This document shows, one piece after another, positions 17,026-26,260 of a DNA stretch of 64,000 nt (its first letter is position 1; each line of letters begins with the position of its first letter). Below the pieces are notes generated by a model. The model had not been told where the DNA came from. It saw only the letters and a list, made by a program, of their open reading frames with translations, and ran no database searches. The position numbers and the translations under genes were made by a program. This stretch comes from Arhodomonas sp051195215 (GTDB taxonomy: Bacteria; Pseudomonadota; Gammaproteobacteria; Nitrococcales; Nitrococcaceae): assembly GCF_051195215.1 (NCBI RefSeq), contig NZ_JBNAZM010000020.1, forward strand, positions 1 to 64,000, written 5' to 3'.

Positions 17026-17054
17026 TTGACCCCCCGTGTGGCGGGGACTAACGT
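17026..17054 (+). promoter_or_regulatory. Candidate promoter of the class I aminotransferase gene
   Basis: TTGACC at 17026-17031 and TAACGT at 17049-17054 are separated by 17 bases, 39 bases ahead of the ATG. The spacer contains an inverted repeat, CCCCG and CGGGG, which could be an operator. It lies in the 255-bp divergent region shared with the amidase gene. Confidence 0.5.
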
Positions 17055-17092
17055 CGACCTGACAATCCACGCCATTGAAGAGGGGCACGGCG

Positions 17093-18304
17093 ATGGTCAA
17101 CCCGGTGGAGATGGACCAGTACGAGCACACTGCAGCACCGATGTTCAGCCCGTCGCTGCAGGCCATCCCTATGCCCGGCATTCGCCGTATGATCAATATG
17201 GCTGCCGGGATGGAGGATGTCATCCACCTGTCCATCGGGCAGCCCGACTTCCCGACGCCCTCACACATCGTCGAGGCGTACGTCGATGCCCTGCGTGCCG
17301 GGCAGACGGGCTATACGCTGGATGCCGGCCTGCCGGAGCTGCTCACCGCGCTGCGGGATTACTACAGCGCCCGCTACGGTCGCGAGCTCTCCGAGGACAA
17401 CTTCCTCGTGACCACCGGGGCCACCGAGGCCATGTACCTGGCGCTCACGGCGACGGCCGCGCCGGGGCGGCAGTTCATCGTCACCGACCCGACGTTCGTG
17501 CTCTACGCGCCGCTCATCCGCATGAACGGCGGCGAGGTGAAGATCATCCCCACGCGCGCGGAGCAGGGGCACCAGATCGATCCCCAGGAAGTCATCGATG
17601 CCATCGGCATGCGTACTTTCGCGATCGTGCTCAACTCGCCGAACAACCCTACCGGTGCGGTCTATCCCCGCGAGACGGTGGAGGCCATCGTGCAGGAGGC
17701 GGCGTACCGGGGCGTGTACGTGTTCGCGGACGAAGTCTACGACCACCTCATGCTCGACGAGATGGAATTCCCCAGCGTGATCTCCTGCACCACGGATCTC
17801 GATCACGTGATGTCCATCTCCAGCTTCTCGAAGACCTACAGCATGGCGGGTCTGCGTATCGGCTGGCTGATCTCCAGCCAGGGCGCGATCAAGAAGCTGC
17901 GCCGCTATCACATGTTCACCACCACGGTGGCGAATACGCCGGGGCAGTGGGCGGGTGTCGCCGCGCTGCGCGGTGACCGCACTTGCGTGGACGACATGGT
18001 CGCCGAGTATCGGCGGCGCCGTGACCGCGTCGTGCAGCTCGTCGGCGAGACACCGTACCTCAACGGCTACGTGCCCCAGGGCGGGTTCTTCATATTCCCG
18101 TCGCTGCCGCCGCACACGGACGCCACCCAGCTGGCGTTGCGGATGCTCGAGGAGATCGGGGTCTGCGTGATTCCCGGCGATGCGTTCGGCGACACGACCA
18201 CCAATGCCATCCGGATCAGCTACTCGAATTCCTTGGATCAGATCGAGCAGGCGTTCGAGCGCATGATCCCCTGGCTGGCCGAACAGAAGCTCGGCCCCCG
18301 CTGA
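17093..18304 (+). CDS. Class I/II pyridoxal-phosphate aminotransferase
   Basis: A 403-residue fold-type I aminotransferase. The PLP lysine is Lys247 in SISSFSKTYSMAGLRIGW. Supporting residues are VTTGATEAMYLAL near 106-118, NSPNNPTGAV at 181-190 and ADEVYDHL at 212-219. It resembles aspartate/aromatic aminotransferase-like enzymes of the subgroup used for several amino acids; the amino donor cannot be named. The ATG at 17093 has GAAGAGGGG upstream; an in-frame TTG six codons earlier is less likely. It is transcribed away from the amidase. Confidence 0.9.
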   Translation: MVNPVEMDQYEHTAAPMFSPSLQAIPMPGIRRMINMAAGMEDVIHLSIGQPDFPTPSHIVEAYVDALRAGQTGYTLDAGLPELLTALRDYYSARYGRELSEDNFLVTTGATEAMYLALTATAAPGRQFIVTDPTFVLYAPLIRMNGGEVKIIPTRAEQGHQIDPQEVIDAIGMRTFAIVLNSPNNPTGAVYPRETVEAIVQEAAYRGVYVFADEVYDHLMLDEMEFPSVISCTTDLDHVMSISSFSKTYSMAGLRIGWLISSQGAIKKLRRYHMFTTTVANTPGQWAGVAALRGDRTCVDDMVAEYRRRRDRVVQLVGETPYLNGYVPQGGFFIFPSLPPHTDATQLALRMLEEIGVCVIPGDAFGDTTTNAIRISYSNSLDQIEQAFERMIPWLAEQKLGPR

Positions 18305-18363
18305 AGCCCGGGCGAACGCCGGGGCGGTGGCGCCCCGGGGCCCGTCCGGGGCGCCCGGGGGCG

Positions 18364-18732
18364 TCACTGAGTGTGTTGCGCGCCCATGCTCTCTTCGGCC
18401 GTGCGCAGCGCCTCGGCGCTCTCGCGGCCTACCTGTTCCATTTCCGTGGCGAAACTGCGATTGAGATCACCGAGGGTGCGAAGCTCGTCGGTTACGGCTT
18501 CCCCGATCTCGCGGACGAAACGTTGCTGGCGCTCGGCGAATTCCGTCAGTGACGGACCGTCGTGGACGGACAGCATGGCGCGACACTGATCCAGGTACAG
18601 ATCCGCGCAGCGCCGGGTGGTATCCATCTGCAGGTGCGCCAGGCGTTCCATCTGGCTGAGCATGGCCATTGCGGCGTGCCGGTTGGGCTCGAAGAGCCGG
18701 CTGATCTCCTCGGTATCGGGTGACGTGGGCAT
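18364..18732 (-). CDS. Phasin-like protein
   Basis: A 122-residue, almost wholly helical protein: LFEPNRHAAMAMLSQMERLA, MDTTRRCADLYLDQCRAML, FAERQQRFVREIGEAVTDEL and a Glu/Ala-rich end. The heptad pattern and the DLYLDQCRA segment parallel the phasin at 9490 (AYVDLGIEQLRA), and both proteins are 122 residues. The start MPTSPDTEE was chosen because the upstream in-frame extension is Pro/Arg-rich and lacks the family pattern. Phasin assignment is likely but based on overall pattern only. The stop is next to a GC-rich hairpin at about 18318-18340. Confidence 0.65.
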   Translation of the reverse strand: MPTSPDTEEISRLFEPNRHAAMAMLSQMERLAHLQMDTTRRCADLYLDQCRAMLSVHDGPSLTEFAERQQRFVREIGEAVTDELRTLGDLNRSFATEMEQVGRESAEALRTAEESMGAQHTQ

Positions 18733-18987
18733 CGGGGTCCTCCCAGGCGAACGTGTGGGCGAGTGGCCGGCTTTCCCGGGAGTCCCGAACCGGGGCGCCC
18801 CCGCTGTGCCCGAAAAAAAAGCGAACGGCCGCGCCGGCGTGGGGCGCAGCCATGGGACAGAATACGGGGGCGAGGTCTGGATTCCGGACTCCGCCGGCAA
18901 TTCATGTATAGAACATCATCCGCCCTTGATTAACCGCCGTTCGCCGGAAACCCCCCGGTGGCCGAACGACGGTGGTAGTGGCGTCGT

Positions 18988-20559
18988 TCACTCGCCGGAC
19001 TGCTCGAGCCACTCCACGCGGTAGAGATCCAGGCGCCGGTCGCGCGTGTTGCGCACCGAGCCTTCCTCGCGCAATTGCATGAGCTGGTCCATGTCGAGAT
19101 CGGTGATCAGCGTCATTTCGGTGTTGGGCGTGGATTCGGCGACGATGCCGTCGTGGGGGAAGGCGAAGTCAGCCGGTGAGAACACCGCAGTCTGCGAGTA
19201 CTGGATCTCGATGTTTTCGACTTTCGGCAGATTGCCGACACTGCCGGTGATGGCGACATAGCACTCGTTCTCGATCGCCCGTGCCTGGGCGCACCGGCGC
19301 ACCCGGAGATAGGCGTTCTTGGTGTCGGTCCAGAAAGGCACGAAAAGGATCTGCATGCCCTGGTCAGCGAGCAACCGGCCCAGCTCCGGGAACTCCACGT
19401 CGTAGCACACGAGAATGCCGATGCGCCCGGCGTCGGTGTCGAAGATGCGCAGCGAGTCGCCGCCCTGGACGCCCCAGTAGAAGCGCTCGTCCGGGGTGAT
19501 GTGGAGCTTGAACTGGCTGTCCGTGGTGCCGTCGCGACGGCAGATGTAGGCGACGTTGTAGAGCACCGTGCCGTCATAGACGGGCATGGACCCGGGAATG
19601 ATGTTGATGTTGTAGGTCACCGCCAGGCGCGACATCGCCTCGACGATCTCCTCGGTGTACTGCGCCAGCCGCCGCATCGCCTCAGCCGGGTCGTCCTGGT
19701 TGAACTGCGCGAGCAGTGGTGCGTTGAAGAACTCCGGAAAGAGGATGAAGTCGCTGTTGTAGCCGGCCATGGCGTCGACGAAGAACTCGACGTTGGTCAT
19801 CAGGTCGTCGAAGGTCTTCACGCGCCGCATCTGCCACTGCACGGTGCCCACCCGCACGGAGGTCTTGCGGCCGCCCACCAGCGGGCTGCGATCGGCTTCG
19901 TAGAAGATGTTGTCCCACTGCACGAGGGTGGCGTATGCCTTCGAGGCGGCATCCTCGGGCATGTAGCCGGTGATGACGCGGCGCACATGGAAATCGTTGG
20001 CGAGCTGGAAGGAGAGGATCGGGTCGTGGATCTCGCGGCGCTTGACCAGCTCGATGTATTCCACGGGGCTGAGCTCGTCAGCATGTTCCTTGTAGCCGGG
20101 AATGCGCCCGCCGGCGATGATCGCCCGCAGGTTGAGGCTGCGGCACAGCTCCTTGCGGGCATCGTAGAGACGTCGTCCCAGGCGCATCGCCCGGTAATCC
20201 GGGTCCACGAACACATCGACGCCGTAGAGTACGTCGCCGTTGGGGTCGTGGTTGGTGAGAAAGCCGTTGCCGGTGATTTCCTCGTAGGTATGCTTGTCGC
20301 CGAATCGGTCGTAATCGACGATCATGGAGATCACCGCGGCGGCGACGCGGCCGTTGTCCTCGATGCAGATCTGGCCCTCGGGGAAGCGGTTGATCTGCGC
20401 GGCGAATTGCTTGCGCGTCCAGGCACCGCCGAGATTCGCGTACACCCGGTCCATGATGTGTTTGACGTCCGGGTAGTCGGAGAGCCGCAGGTTGCGCAGC
20501 CGCAGCCGGTGCTCGTCGGTGTCGACGCGTTCCGGGCTCTCGTCTTCGCTCGCGTGCAT
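18988..20559 (-). CDS. GNAT acetyltransferase - carbon-nitrogen hydrolase (nitrilase) fusion
   Basis: A 523-residue two-domain protein. The N-terminal GNAT domain (about 18-225) has the acetyl-CoA loop region DPDYRAMRLGRRLYDARKEL. The C-terminal nitrilase-superfamily domain (about 233-510) carries a full triad: Glu276 in LFPEFFNAP, Lys351 in QFKLHITPDE and Cys385 in ILVCYDVEFPE. This fused architecture is known in many bacteria but its substrate is not defined. Candidates are omega-amides or N-acyl amines, which would suit the neighbouring aminotransferases and amidase. It is separated from the phasin-like gene by 255 bases with an A8/T8 run and no gene. Confidence 0.9.
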   Translation of the reverse strand: MHASEDESPERVDTDEHRLRLRNLRLSDYPDVKHIMDRVYANLGGAWTRKQFAAQINRFPEGQICIEDNGRVAAAVISMIVDYDRFGDKHTYEEITGNGFLTNHDPNGDVLYGVDVFVDPDYRAMRLGRRLYDARKELCRSLNLRAIIAGGRIPGYKEHADELSPVEYIELVKRREIHDPILSFQLANDFHVRRVITGYMPEDAASKAYATLVQWDNIFYEADRSPLVGGRKTSVRVGTVQWQMRRVKTFDDLMTNVEFFVDAMAGYNSDFILFPEFFNAPLLAQFNQDDPAEAMRRLAQYTEEIVEAMSRLAVTYNINIIPGSMPVYDGTVLYNVAYICRRDGTTDSQFKLHITPDERFYWGVQGGDSLRIFDTDAGRIGILVCYDVEFPELGRLLADQGMQILFVPFWTDTKNAYLRVRRCAQARAIENECYVAITGSVGNLPKVENIEIQYSQTAVFSPADFAFPHDGIVAESTPNTEMTLITDLDMDQLMQLREEGSVRNTRDRRLDLYRVEWLEQSGE

Positions 20560-20683
20560 AGGAACGTACGTACCTTACGGTGGTCGGAACTCCGAGAATA
20601 GCATGGAGACCGTTCCGTCCGGCGCGGGTGCGTTGTAGTGCCGCAATCGGTCAAAGAACAACGAATCGGCCATACTGTTGAGC

Positions 20684-22414
20684 ATGGATTGGCGAACTTG
20701 GTGGCTCGCGGTGCTGGTGGGCCTCGCGGTCTGTCACGACGTCTGGGGCGCAGGGTTGACGGTCAGCGTGGAGGGCCCGTCCGGGCGCGCGCTGGATAAC
20801 GTGCGCGCGTATCTGGCCGAACCGCCGGAGGTGGGCAGCGAACGCGAGGCACGGGCGTATGCCCGTCGAGCCGTGGAGGTGGCGCGCCGGGCGTTGCAGG
20901 CGGTGGGCTACTACGACGCGACCGTCGATACACGGGTCGAGGCCGTCGACGACGGCTGGCGGCTGGTCGCGACGGTGGCGCCCGGCGAGCCCGTGCGCCT
21001 GCGCAATGTCGGCGTACGCCTGCAGGGTGCCGGGCGCGACGATCGGGTCTTTCAACGGGTGGTCGACGGCCTGCCACTAACCAGTGGCGAGGTGCTCGAC
21101 CACGGCGCCTACGAGACGGCGAAGAGCCGGCTCCGCAGTACCGCCCTCAATCGCGGCTATTTCGATGCAGCCTTCGAGCGCAGCCGCATCGCCGTGAACA
21201 CGGCCGAACGCTGGGCGGACGTGACGCTGGTGTTCGCCACCGGGCCCCGTTATCGCCTCGGCCGGGTGGATTTCCGCGGCGAGGTGCCTTTCGACGATGA
21301 TCTGCTGCAGCGGCTCGTGCCCTACGAGGAGGGCACCGCTTACCGCACGGACCATATCGCCGATCTCAACCGCAACCTCATCGACAGCGGCTATTTCGGT
21401 GATGTCGAAGTGATGACCGAGCGCGACAAGGCGCTGCCCGGTGAGGCGGTGCCGGTGCGCGTGAAGGTGAGCGCCCGCGATCCCAATACCGTGGGCTTCG
21501 GCGCCGGTTTCTCCACGGACGAGGGCGCGCGTGTGCGGGTGAACTGGGAGCGTCACTGGGTCAACGCAGCGGGCCATACTGCGGGTGCGGACCTGCGTAT
21601 CTCCCAGGTGCGCCAGAACGTCACCGGCGAGTACGTCATTCCGCTGCGCGATCCCCTCGACGATCGCCTGCAGTTCCAGACCGGATTGCAGAACGAGGAT
21701 TTCGAGGACACCCGAAGCACGCGCTATACGCTCGCGGTGCGACGTCAGCAGCATTTCGATTCCGGCTGGGAGCGCGTGCAGTCGTTGCGGCTGCTCTACG
21801 AGGACTTCACCCAAGGCGCTCAGGAGAACGAGACGCTGTTGCTGATGCCGGGCATCAGCTTCTCGCGCACACGCTCCCGCGGCGGTGTCGATCCCTACTG
21901 GGGGGATCGACAGAGCTTTTCCCTGGAAGTGGCCGAAGAGCACCTGCTCTCCGACATCAACATGGCGAGGCTGCTGGTGGGGACCAAATTGCTGCGTACG
22001 TATCTCGACCGTCACCAGGTCTCGTTGCGGATGGATGCCGGCGCCATTGCCACCAACGACTTCGAGGCGGTGCCGTCGTCCCTGCGCTTCTTTGCCGGCG
22101 GTGACAGCAGCGTGCGCGGTTTCGGCTACCAGACCCTGGCGCCCGAGGACGACGACGGTGATCTGATCGGCGGCCGCTATCTGCTCACCGGCAGTGCCGA
22201 ATACGGTTACCGTTTCGCGCCGAGCTGGCGGGCGGCGGCGTTCATCGACGCCGGCAACGCCTTCGACGACGTTGACACCGACATGAAAGTGGGCACCGGT
22301 GTCGGCATTCGCTGGATTTCGCCCGTGGGGCCCGTGCGCGTGGATTTCGCCTGGGGCGTGAGCGAACCCGATCCGCCGTTTCGCCTGCACATCTCTCTGG
22401 GACCACCGCTTTGA
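20684..22414 (+). CDS. tamA: Translocation and assembly module outer-membrane protein TamA
   Basis: An Omp85-family outer-membrane protein of 576 residues that works with TamB in moving lipids or autotransporters across the periplasm. It has a signal peptide ending near VWGA, POTRA-type repeats over about residues 25-265 and a 16-strand surface-antigen barrel from about 265 with the conserved RGFGYQTLAP (VRGF) and GPVRVDFAWG segments near the end. The ATG at 20684 was chosen; a TTG six bases upstream is possible. The stop overlaps the tamB start by four bases. Confidence 0.94.
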   Translation: MDWRTWWLAVLVGLAVCHDVWGAGLTVSVEGPSGRALDNVRAYLAEPPEVGSEREARAYARRAVEVARRALQAVGYYDATVDTRVEAVDDGWRLVATVAPGEPVRLRNVGVRLQGAGRDDRVFQRVVDGLPLTSGEVLDHGAYETAKSRLRSTALNRGYFDAAFERSRIAVNTAERWADVTLVFATGPRYRLGRVDFRGEVPFDDDLLQRLVPYEEGTAYRTDHIADLNRNLIDSGYFGDVEVMTERDKALPGEAVPVRVKVSARDPNTVGFGAGFSTDEGARVRVNWERHWVNAAGHTAGADLRISQVRQNVTGEYVIPLRDPLDDRLQFQTGLQNEDFEDTRSTRYTLAVRRQQHFDSGWERVQSLRLLYEDFTQGAQENETLLLMPGISFSRTRSRGGVDPYWGDRQSFSLEVAEEHLLSDINMARLLVGTKLLRTYLDRHQVSLRMDAGAIATNDFEAVPSSLRFFAGGDSSVRGFGYQTLAPEDDDGDLIGGRYLLTGSAEYGYRFAPSWRAAAFIDAGNAFDDVDTDMKVGTGVGIRWISPVGPVRVDFAWGVSEPDPPFRLHISLGPPL

Positions 22415-25400
22415 TCCGACGCATCCTGTTCGCGGCGCTTTTGCTGGTCGCCGCGATTGCCGCCGTATTGGCCTGGCTGGTGACGACCACCGCCGGTGCG
22501 CGCCAGGGGGCGGCGCTGGCCGAACGCTTCGTCAGCGGCCTCGAGCTCAGTGTCGCCGACGGCAGCCTTTGGCAGGGCCTGACCGTCAGCACGGTACGTT
22601 ACCGGCAGCCGGGGGTGACGGTCGCCGTCGACGAGGCAACGCTGCGATGGCGCCCAATGTGCCTGCTCGATGGCGAGGTCTGCATTGACCGTCTCGCCAC
22701 GCGCGGGCTGGATATTGGCGTGGATACCGCTGCCATGCCCGCCGCTGGCGAAGATGCCGCTGACAGCACGGGTACCACGGCGATTGCCGTGCCCCTGCGT
22801 ATCGCGGTGGCAAGCGTGGTCATGCGTGATAGCCGTGCCCGGATCGACGATCGCGAGATCGCCTTCGACCGTTTGCGTACCGGGCTGTCGCTGTGGGCTT
22901 CCGATCTGCGTCTTGCCCCCACCGAGCTGTCAGGGCTGCGCGTGCATCTGCCCGCACCAGCGGCGGACGCGCAGGGGGCGGGGCAGGAGCCCGCGGTCGC
23001 GTCGTCCGGCAGCGCATCGCTGCCTGCGGATTTCCGTCTCGCCCTTCCCGAGGTGTCGTTGCCTCTGGCGGTGCATGTCTCGCGGTTGCTGCTTACTGAT
23101 GCGGCGCTTGTCCAGGGCGGGCAGCGCTGGCCGATAAGCCGGTTGCTGGTGCGCGGCGAGGCCGTGGGCGGGCGTGCCGAGGTGGAGACCTTCGATGTGC
23201 GAACGCCGCAGGGGCGGATCGAGGCCAACGGTGAAGTAGGCCTTGGGGGCGACTGGGCGTTGACGATGCACGCCCGGGTACGCAGTGATGCACCGCCCGG
23301 GCTGCCTGGCCCGCAGACGGTGGAACTGCAGGCCGACGGGTCTCTGGCTGACCTGTCCGTGACGATGGCGCTGTCCGGTGCCGTGAAGGCCGAGCTGGAC
23401 GCCCACGCGCGCCTGTTCACGGCGGGCGTCCCGTGGCGTCTCGAGCTCGAGGGCTCGGAGCTGGCGTGGCCGCTCGCCGGAGCGCCCACGGTCCGTGTGC
23501 CGTCACTCTCGCTCGCGGCGGAGGGAGACGTGACGAGCTGGTCGGCGCAACTGGCGACCCGGGTCGAAGGGCCGTCCATTCCGGCGGGAGACTGGCGCGT
23601 TGACGCCCGAGGCGATCTGCGCAGCGCGGAGGTCGAGCGGCTAGCCGGTGACGTGCTGGGTGGCAACCTGAGTGCGGATGGGCGGGTTGCCTGGGCCGAT
23701 GGTCTCGAGTGGCAGGCCACGGTCAACGCCGAAGGCCTTCAGCCCGGGCGCTATCGCGAGGACCTGGACGGCACGCTCGGCGGCCGGGTCGCGACCTCGG
23801 GGGCAATGACCGCCGAAGGTCTGCGGCTTTCCGTGGACGTTGACGGGATCGAGGGGACGCTGCGGGGGTACCCGGTGGCGCTCGAGGGCAGTGTGTCCCA
23901 GACGCCGGCCGGCGTGTGGCGCTTCTCCGGGTTGCGTCTTCGCAGCGGTCCCGACGAGGTAACCGTCGACGGTGAGCTCGCCGACCAGTGGGACGCGCGG
24001 GCACGGCTCGATCTGCCCGAGCTGGCTGCGTTGTGGCCGGGGCTGGCTGGCTCCGTCTCGGGGACAGCGACGCTCACCGGACCGCCGGCCACGCCGACGG
24101 TGGATGCCGACATCGAGGGTGACGGTCTGGCGTACCAGGATGTGCGTGTCGATCGCCTTATGCTCGATGCCCGCGTGCGCGAGTTGCTGCGTGGCGCGAG
24201 CGAGGTGCGACTGCGCGCGGCGGGCCTGGCGCGTGGCGGTGAACCGCTGGGCGAGGTACGTCTCGGTTTCGATGGGACACTGGATGATCACGCCCTCTCG
24301 CTGGCCGTGAGCGGCGAGGCCCCGGTGACCGGGCAGCTTGGCCTGCGCGGCGCACTCACGGCGGCCACCGGCGCATGGTCGGGGCGCCTCACCGACGGCC
24401 GTCTGGTATTGCCCGATGGTGCCTGGCGGCTGGACGGTGCGCCGACGCTCGCGTGGCGCCCGTCCAGCCGCGATGTCCGGCTCGACAGCCATTGCTGGCG
24501 TCGTGACGGCGCGAGCCTTTGCCTGCCCGAGCCCCTGCGGGCCGGCCCGGGGGGCGCCAATGCGACGGCTGAGCTCAGTGGTTTTCCGGTGGCTGCGCTG
24601 AAGCCCTGGCTGCCGCCACAGGTCGCATGGAGCGCCGAGGTCGATGCCAGTGCCCGGGTACAGTGGTCGGGTGCCGGCTGGCCCCGGGCGCAGCTCGAAG
24701 CGCGTACGACGCCGGGTCGTATCCGCGCCCCGGTGCCCGAGGGCGGCGAGCCGGCGATGCTGGCCTATGAGACGTTGAGTCTGCGGGCGGACCTCACCGA
24801 TGACGGCGCGGACCTCGCGTTGAACTTCGCCTCCGAGGCGCTCGGCGCTGCCGATGTGGAGGCGCGGGTCGACCCGCGTGTCGCCGGCATGCCCGTGGCG
24901 GGCCAGGTGAGCGTGGACGGGGTCCGGCTCGGGCTGTTGCAGCCGTTTCTGCCACAGCTACGGCGTCTCGAGGGCACGCTGTCCGCGGACGGCGAGTTGT
25001 CGGGGGCGCTGCGAGCGCCGGCCTTCGACGGTGAAGTCCGGCTGCGTGACGGTGCGGTCGGTATCGCCAATCTGCCTATCCCCATAGAGGATATCGAGCT
25101 TACCGCCACCGTCCAGGGCAACGCTGCCGACATCGACGGCGGGCTGCGAAGCGGCGAGGGCACCGCGCGCATTGGCGGCTCGGTCGCCTGGGCGGATGGC
25201 GTGAGTGCGAGCGTCGCACTGGTGGGCGACGGCCTCGAGGTCGCCTATCCGCCGATGGTGCGCATGGCGCTGAGCCCGGCCATGACCATCAACTATGACG
25301 GCGAGTCCCTCAGCGTCAACGGCCGTCTGTCCGTACCCACCGGCCGTATCACGCTGCGCGAGCTTCCGGCCCAGGCGGTTTCCGTCTCCAAGGACGTGGT

Positions 25401-26157
25401 GGTGGTCGATTCCGAGCAGGACAGTGAGGAAGACGCCGCCAGCGAAGGCGGGCTGAAGCTCAGCACCAACGTGTACCTGGTACTCGGCGACGATGTGCGC
25501 TTCAGCGGGTTCGGCGCCGAGGCCGGCCTCACCGGTGCGCTGCAGCTCCGGCAGGTGGGCACCGACGGGGCCGAGGCCTTTGGCGAGGTCAGCCTGGTGG
25601 ACGGGACCTTCGAGCGTTATGGGCAACGTCTGGAGATCCGTACGGGCGAGTTCATTTTCGCCGGTCCCATCGCCGAGCCGCGAATCCGTCTGGAAGCGGT
25701 GCGGCGGGTCGACTCGGTGCTTGCCGGACTTCGGGTCACCGGCCGGCCCGGCGCTCTCGAGGCCACGGTGTTCTCCGAGCCGACCATGGCCCAGGGCGAC
25801 GCACTCACCTACCTGATAACCGGCCGGGCGCCGGGATCCGGGTCGCCCTCGGAGGAAGCGCTGGTCGCCCAGGCCGCTCTCGGGCTGGGGCTGCTCGGTG
25901 GACGCAGCGTGGGCTCGTCGCTGGCCGACCAGCTGGGCGTCGAGGACTTCCAGATGGAAGCAACCGGCACCGGAGAGGACACTCAGGTCGCCGTCAGCGG
26001 CTACATCGCCCCCAACCTGCTGGTGCGCTACGGCGTCGGCGTATTCTCACCGGCCAACACCCTGACGCTGCGCTACTACCTGAGCGAGCAGCTCTACCTG
26101 GAGGCGGTGAGTGGCGTGGCGAATGCGCTGGATATCTTTTACTCGTTCGACTTCTGA
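22411..26157 (+). CDS. tamB: Translocation and assembly module inner-membrane protein TamB
   Basis: A 1248-residue AsmA/VPS13-like protein. An N-terminal signal anchor (residues 3-25, ILFAALLLVAAIAAVLAWLV) is followed by a very long beta-rich periplasmic region and the C-terminal DUF490/TamB domain (about 930-1248), containing KLSTNVYLVLGDDVRFSGFG and the final ALDIFYSFDF. TamB proteins bridge inner and outer membranes and help phospholipid transport with TamA. The TTG start overlaps the tamA stop, so the two are translationally coupled. The length is typical. Confidence 0.95.
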   Translation: MIRRILFAALLLVAAIAAVLAWLVTTTAGARQGAALAERFVSGLELSVADGSLWQGLTVSTVRYRQPGVTVAVDEATLRWRPMCLLDGEVCIDRLATRGLDIGVDTAAMPAAGEDAADSTGTTAIAVPLRIAVASVVMRDSRARIDDREIAFDRLRTGLSLWASDLRLAPTELSGLRVHLPAPAADAQGAGQEPAVASSGSASLPADFRLALPEVSLPLAVHVSRLLLTDAALVQGGQRWPISRLLVRGEAVGGRAEVETFDVRTPQGRIEANGEVGLGGDWALTMHARVRSDAPPGLPGPQTVELQADGSLADLSVTMALSGAVKAELDAHARLFTAGVPWRLELEGSELAWPLAGAPTVRVPSLSLAAEGDVTSWSAQLATRVEGPSIPAGDWRVDARGDLRSAEVERLAGDVLGGNLSADGRVAWADGLEWQATVNAEGLQPGRYREDLDGTLGGRVATSGAMTAEGLRLSVDVDGIEGTLRGYPVALEGSVSQTPAGVWRFSGLRLRSGPDEVTVDGELADQWDARARLDLPELAALWPGLAGSVSGTATLTGPPATPTVDADIEGDGLAYQDVRVDRLMLDARVRELLRGASEVRLRAAGLARGGEPLGEVRLGFDGTLDDHALSLAVSGEAPVTGQLGLRGALTAATGAWSGRLTDGRLVLPDGAWRLDGAPTLAWRPSSRDVRLDSHCWRRDGASLCLPEPLRAGPGGANATAELSGFPVAALKPWLPPQVAWSAEVDASARVQWSGAGWPRAQLEARTTPGRIRAPVPEGGEPAMLAYETLSLRADLTDDGADLALNFASEALGAADVEARVDPRVAGMPVAGQVSVDGVRLGLLQPFLPQLRRLEGTLSADGELSGALRAPAFDGEVRLRDGAVGIANLPIPIEDIELTATVQGNAADIDGGLRSGEGTARIGGSVAWADGVSASVALVGDGLEVAYPPMVRMALSPAMTINYDGESLSVNGRLSVPTGRITLRELPAQAVSVSKDVVVVDSEQDSEEDAASEGGLKLSTNVYLVLGDDVRFSGFGAEAGLTGALQLRQVGTDGAEAFGEVSLVDGTFERYGQRLEIRTGEFIFAGPIAEPRIRLEAVRRVDSVLAGLRVTGRPGALEATVFSEPTMAQGDALTYLITGRAPGSGSPSEEALVAQAALGLGLLGGRSVGSSLADQLGVEDFQMEATGTGEDTQVAVSGYIAPNLLVRYGVGVFSPANTLTLRYYLSEQLYLEAVSGVANALDIFYSFDF

Positions 26158-26172
26158 CGTCGAAAGAGGGAA

Positions 26173-26259
26173 AAGTGGCAAGAGGCAAGGGCAACGAGGA
26201 AGGCGGCAAACCCATGTGCGGGCGGCCACTTGTTACTTGCCGCTTTCAACTTGTCACTT
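26173..26259. repeat. AAGTGGCAAG-type inverted repeat between convergent genes
   Basis: AAGTGGCAAG at 26173-26182 is matched inversely by CTTGTCACTT at 26250-26259 (nine of ten), with further CAAG/CTTG pairs inside. The same decamer occurs at 49576-49585 and related AAGTT blocks border the gene at 3759. It fills the gap between tamB and the following convergent gene, whose stop begins at 26261. It could act as a two-way terminator, but no T-run is present. Confidence 0.5.
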
Positions 26260-26260
26260 C

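Noticed and set aside
13466..17029. Plus-strand open frame of 1187 codons opposite the aldehyde dehydrogenase and amidase genes
   Set aside because: It lies antisense to two clear enzymes and overlaps the end of the MFS gene. Its translation is low-complexity Arg/Gly/Ala sequence, as expected from high-GC complementary frames.
18813..18825. T8 run on the minus strand downstream of the GNAT-nitrilase gene as an intrinsic terminator
   Set aside because: The preceding stem is only about three to four base pairs, and the run lies about 170 bases past the stop codon.
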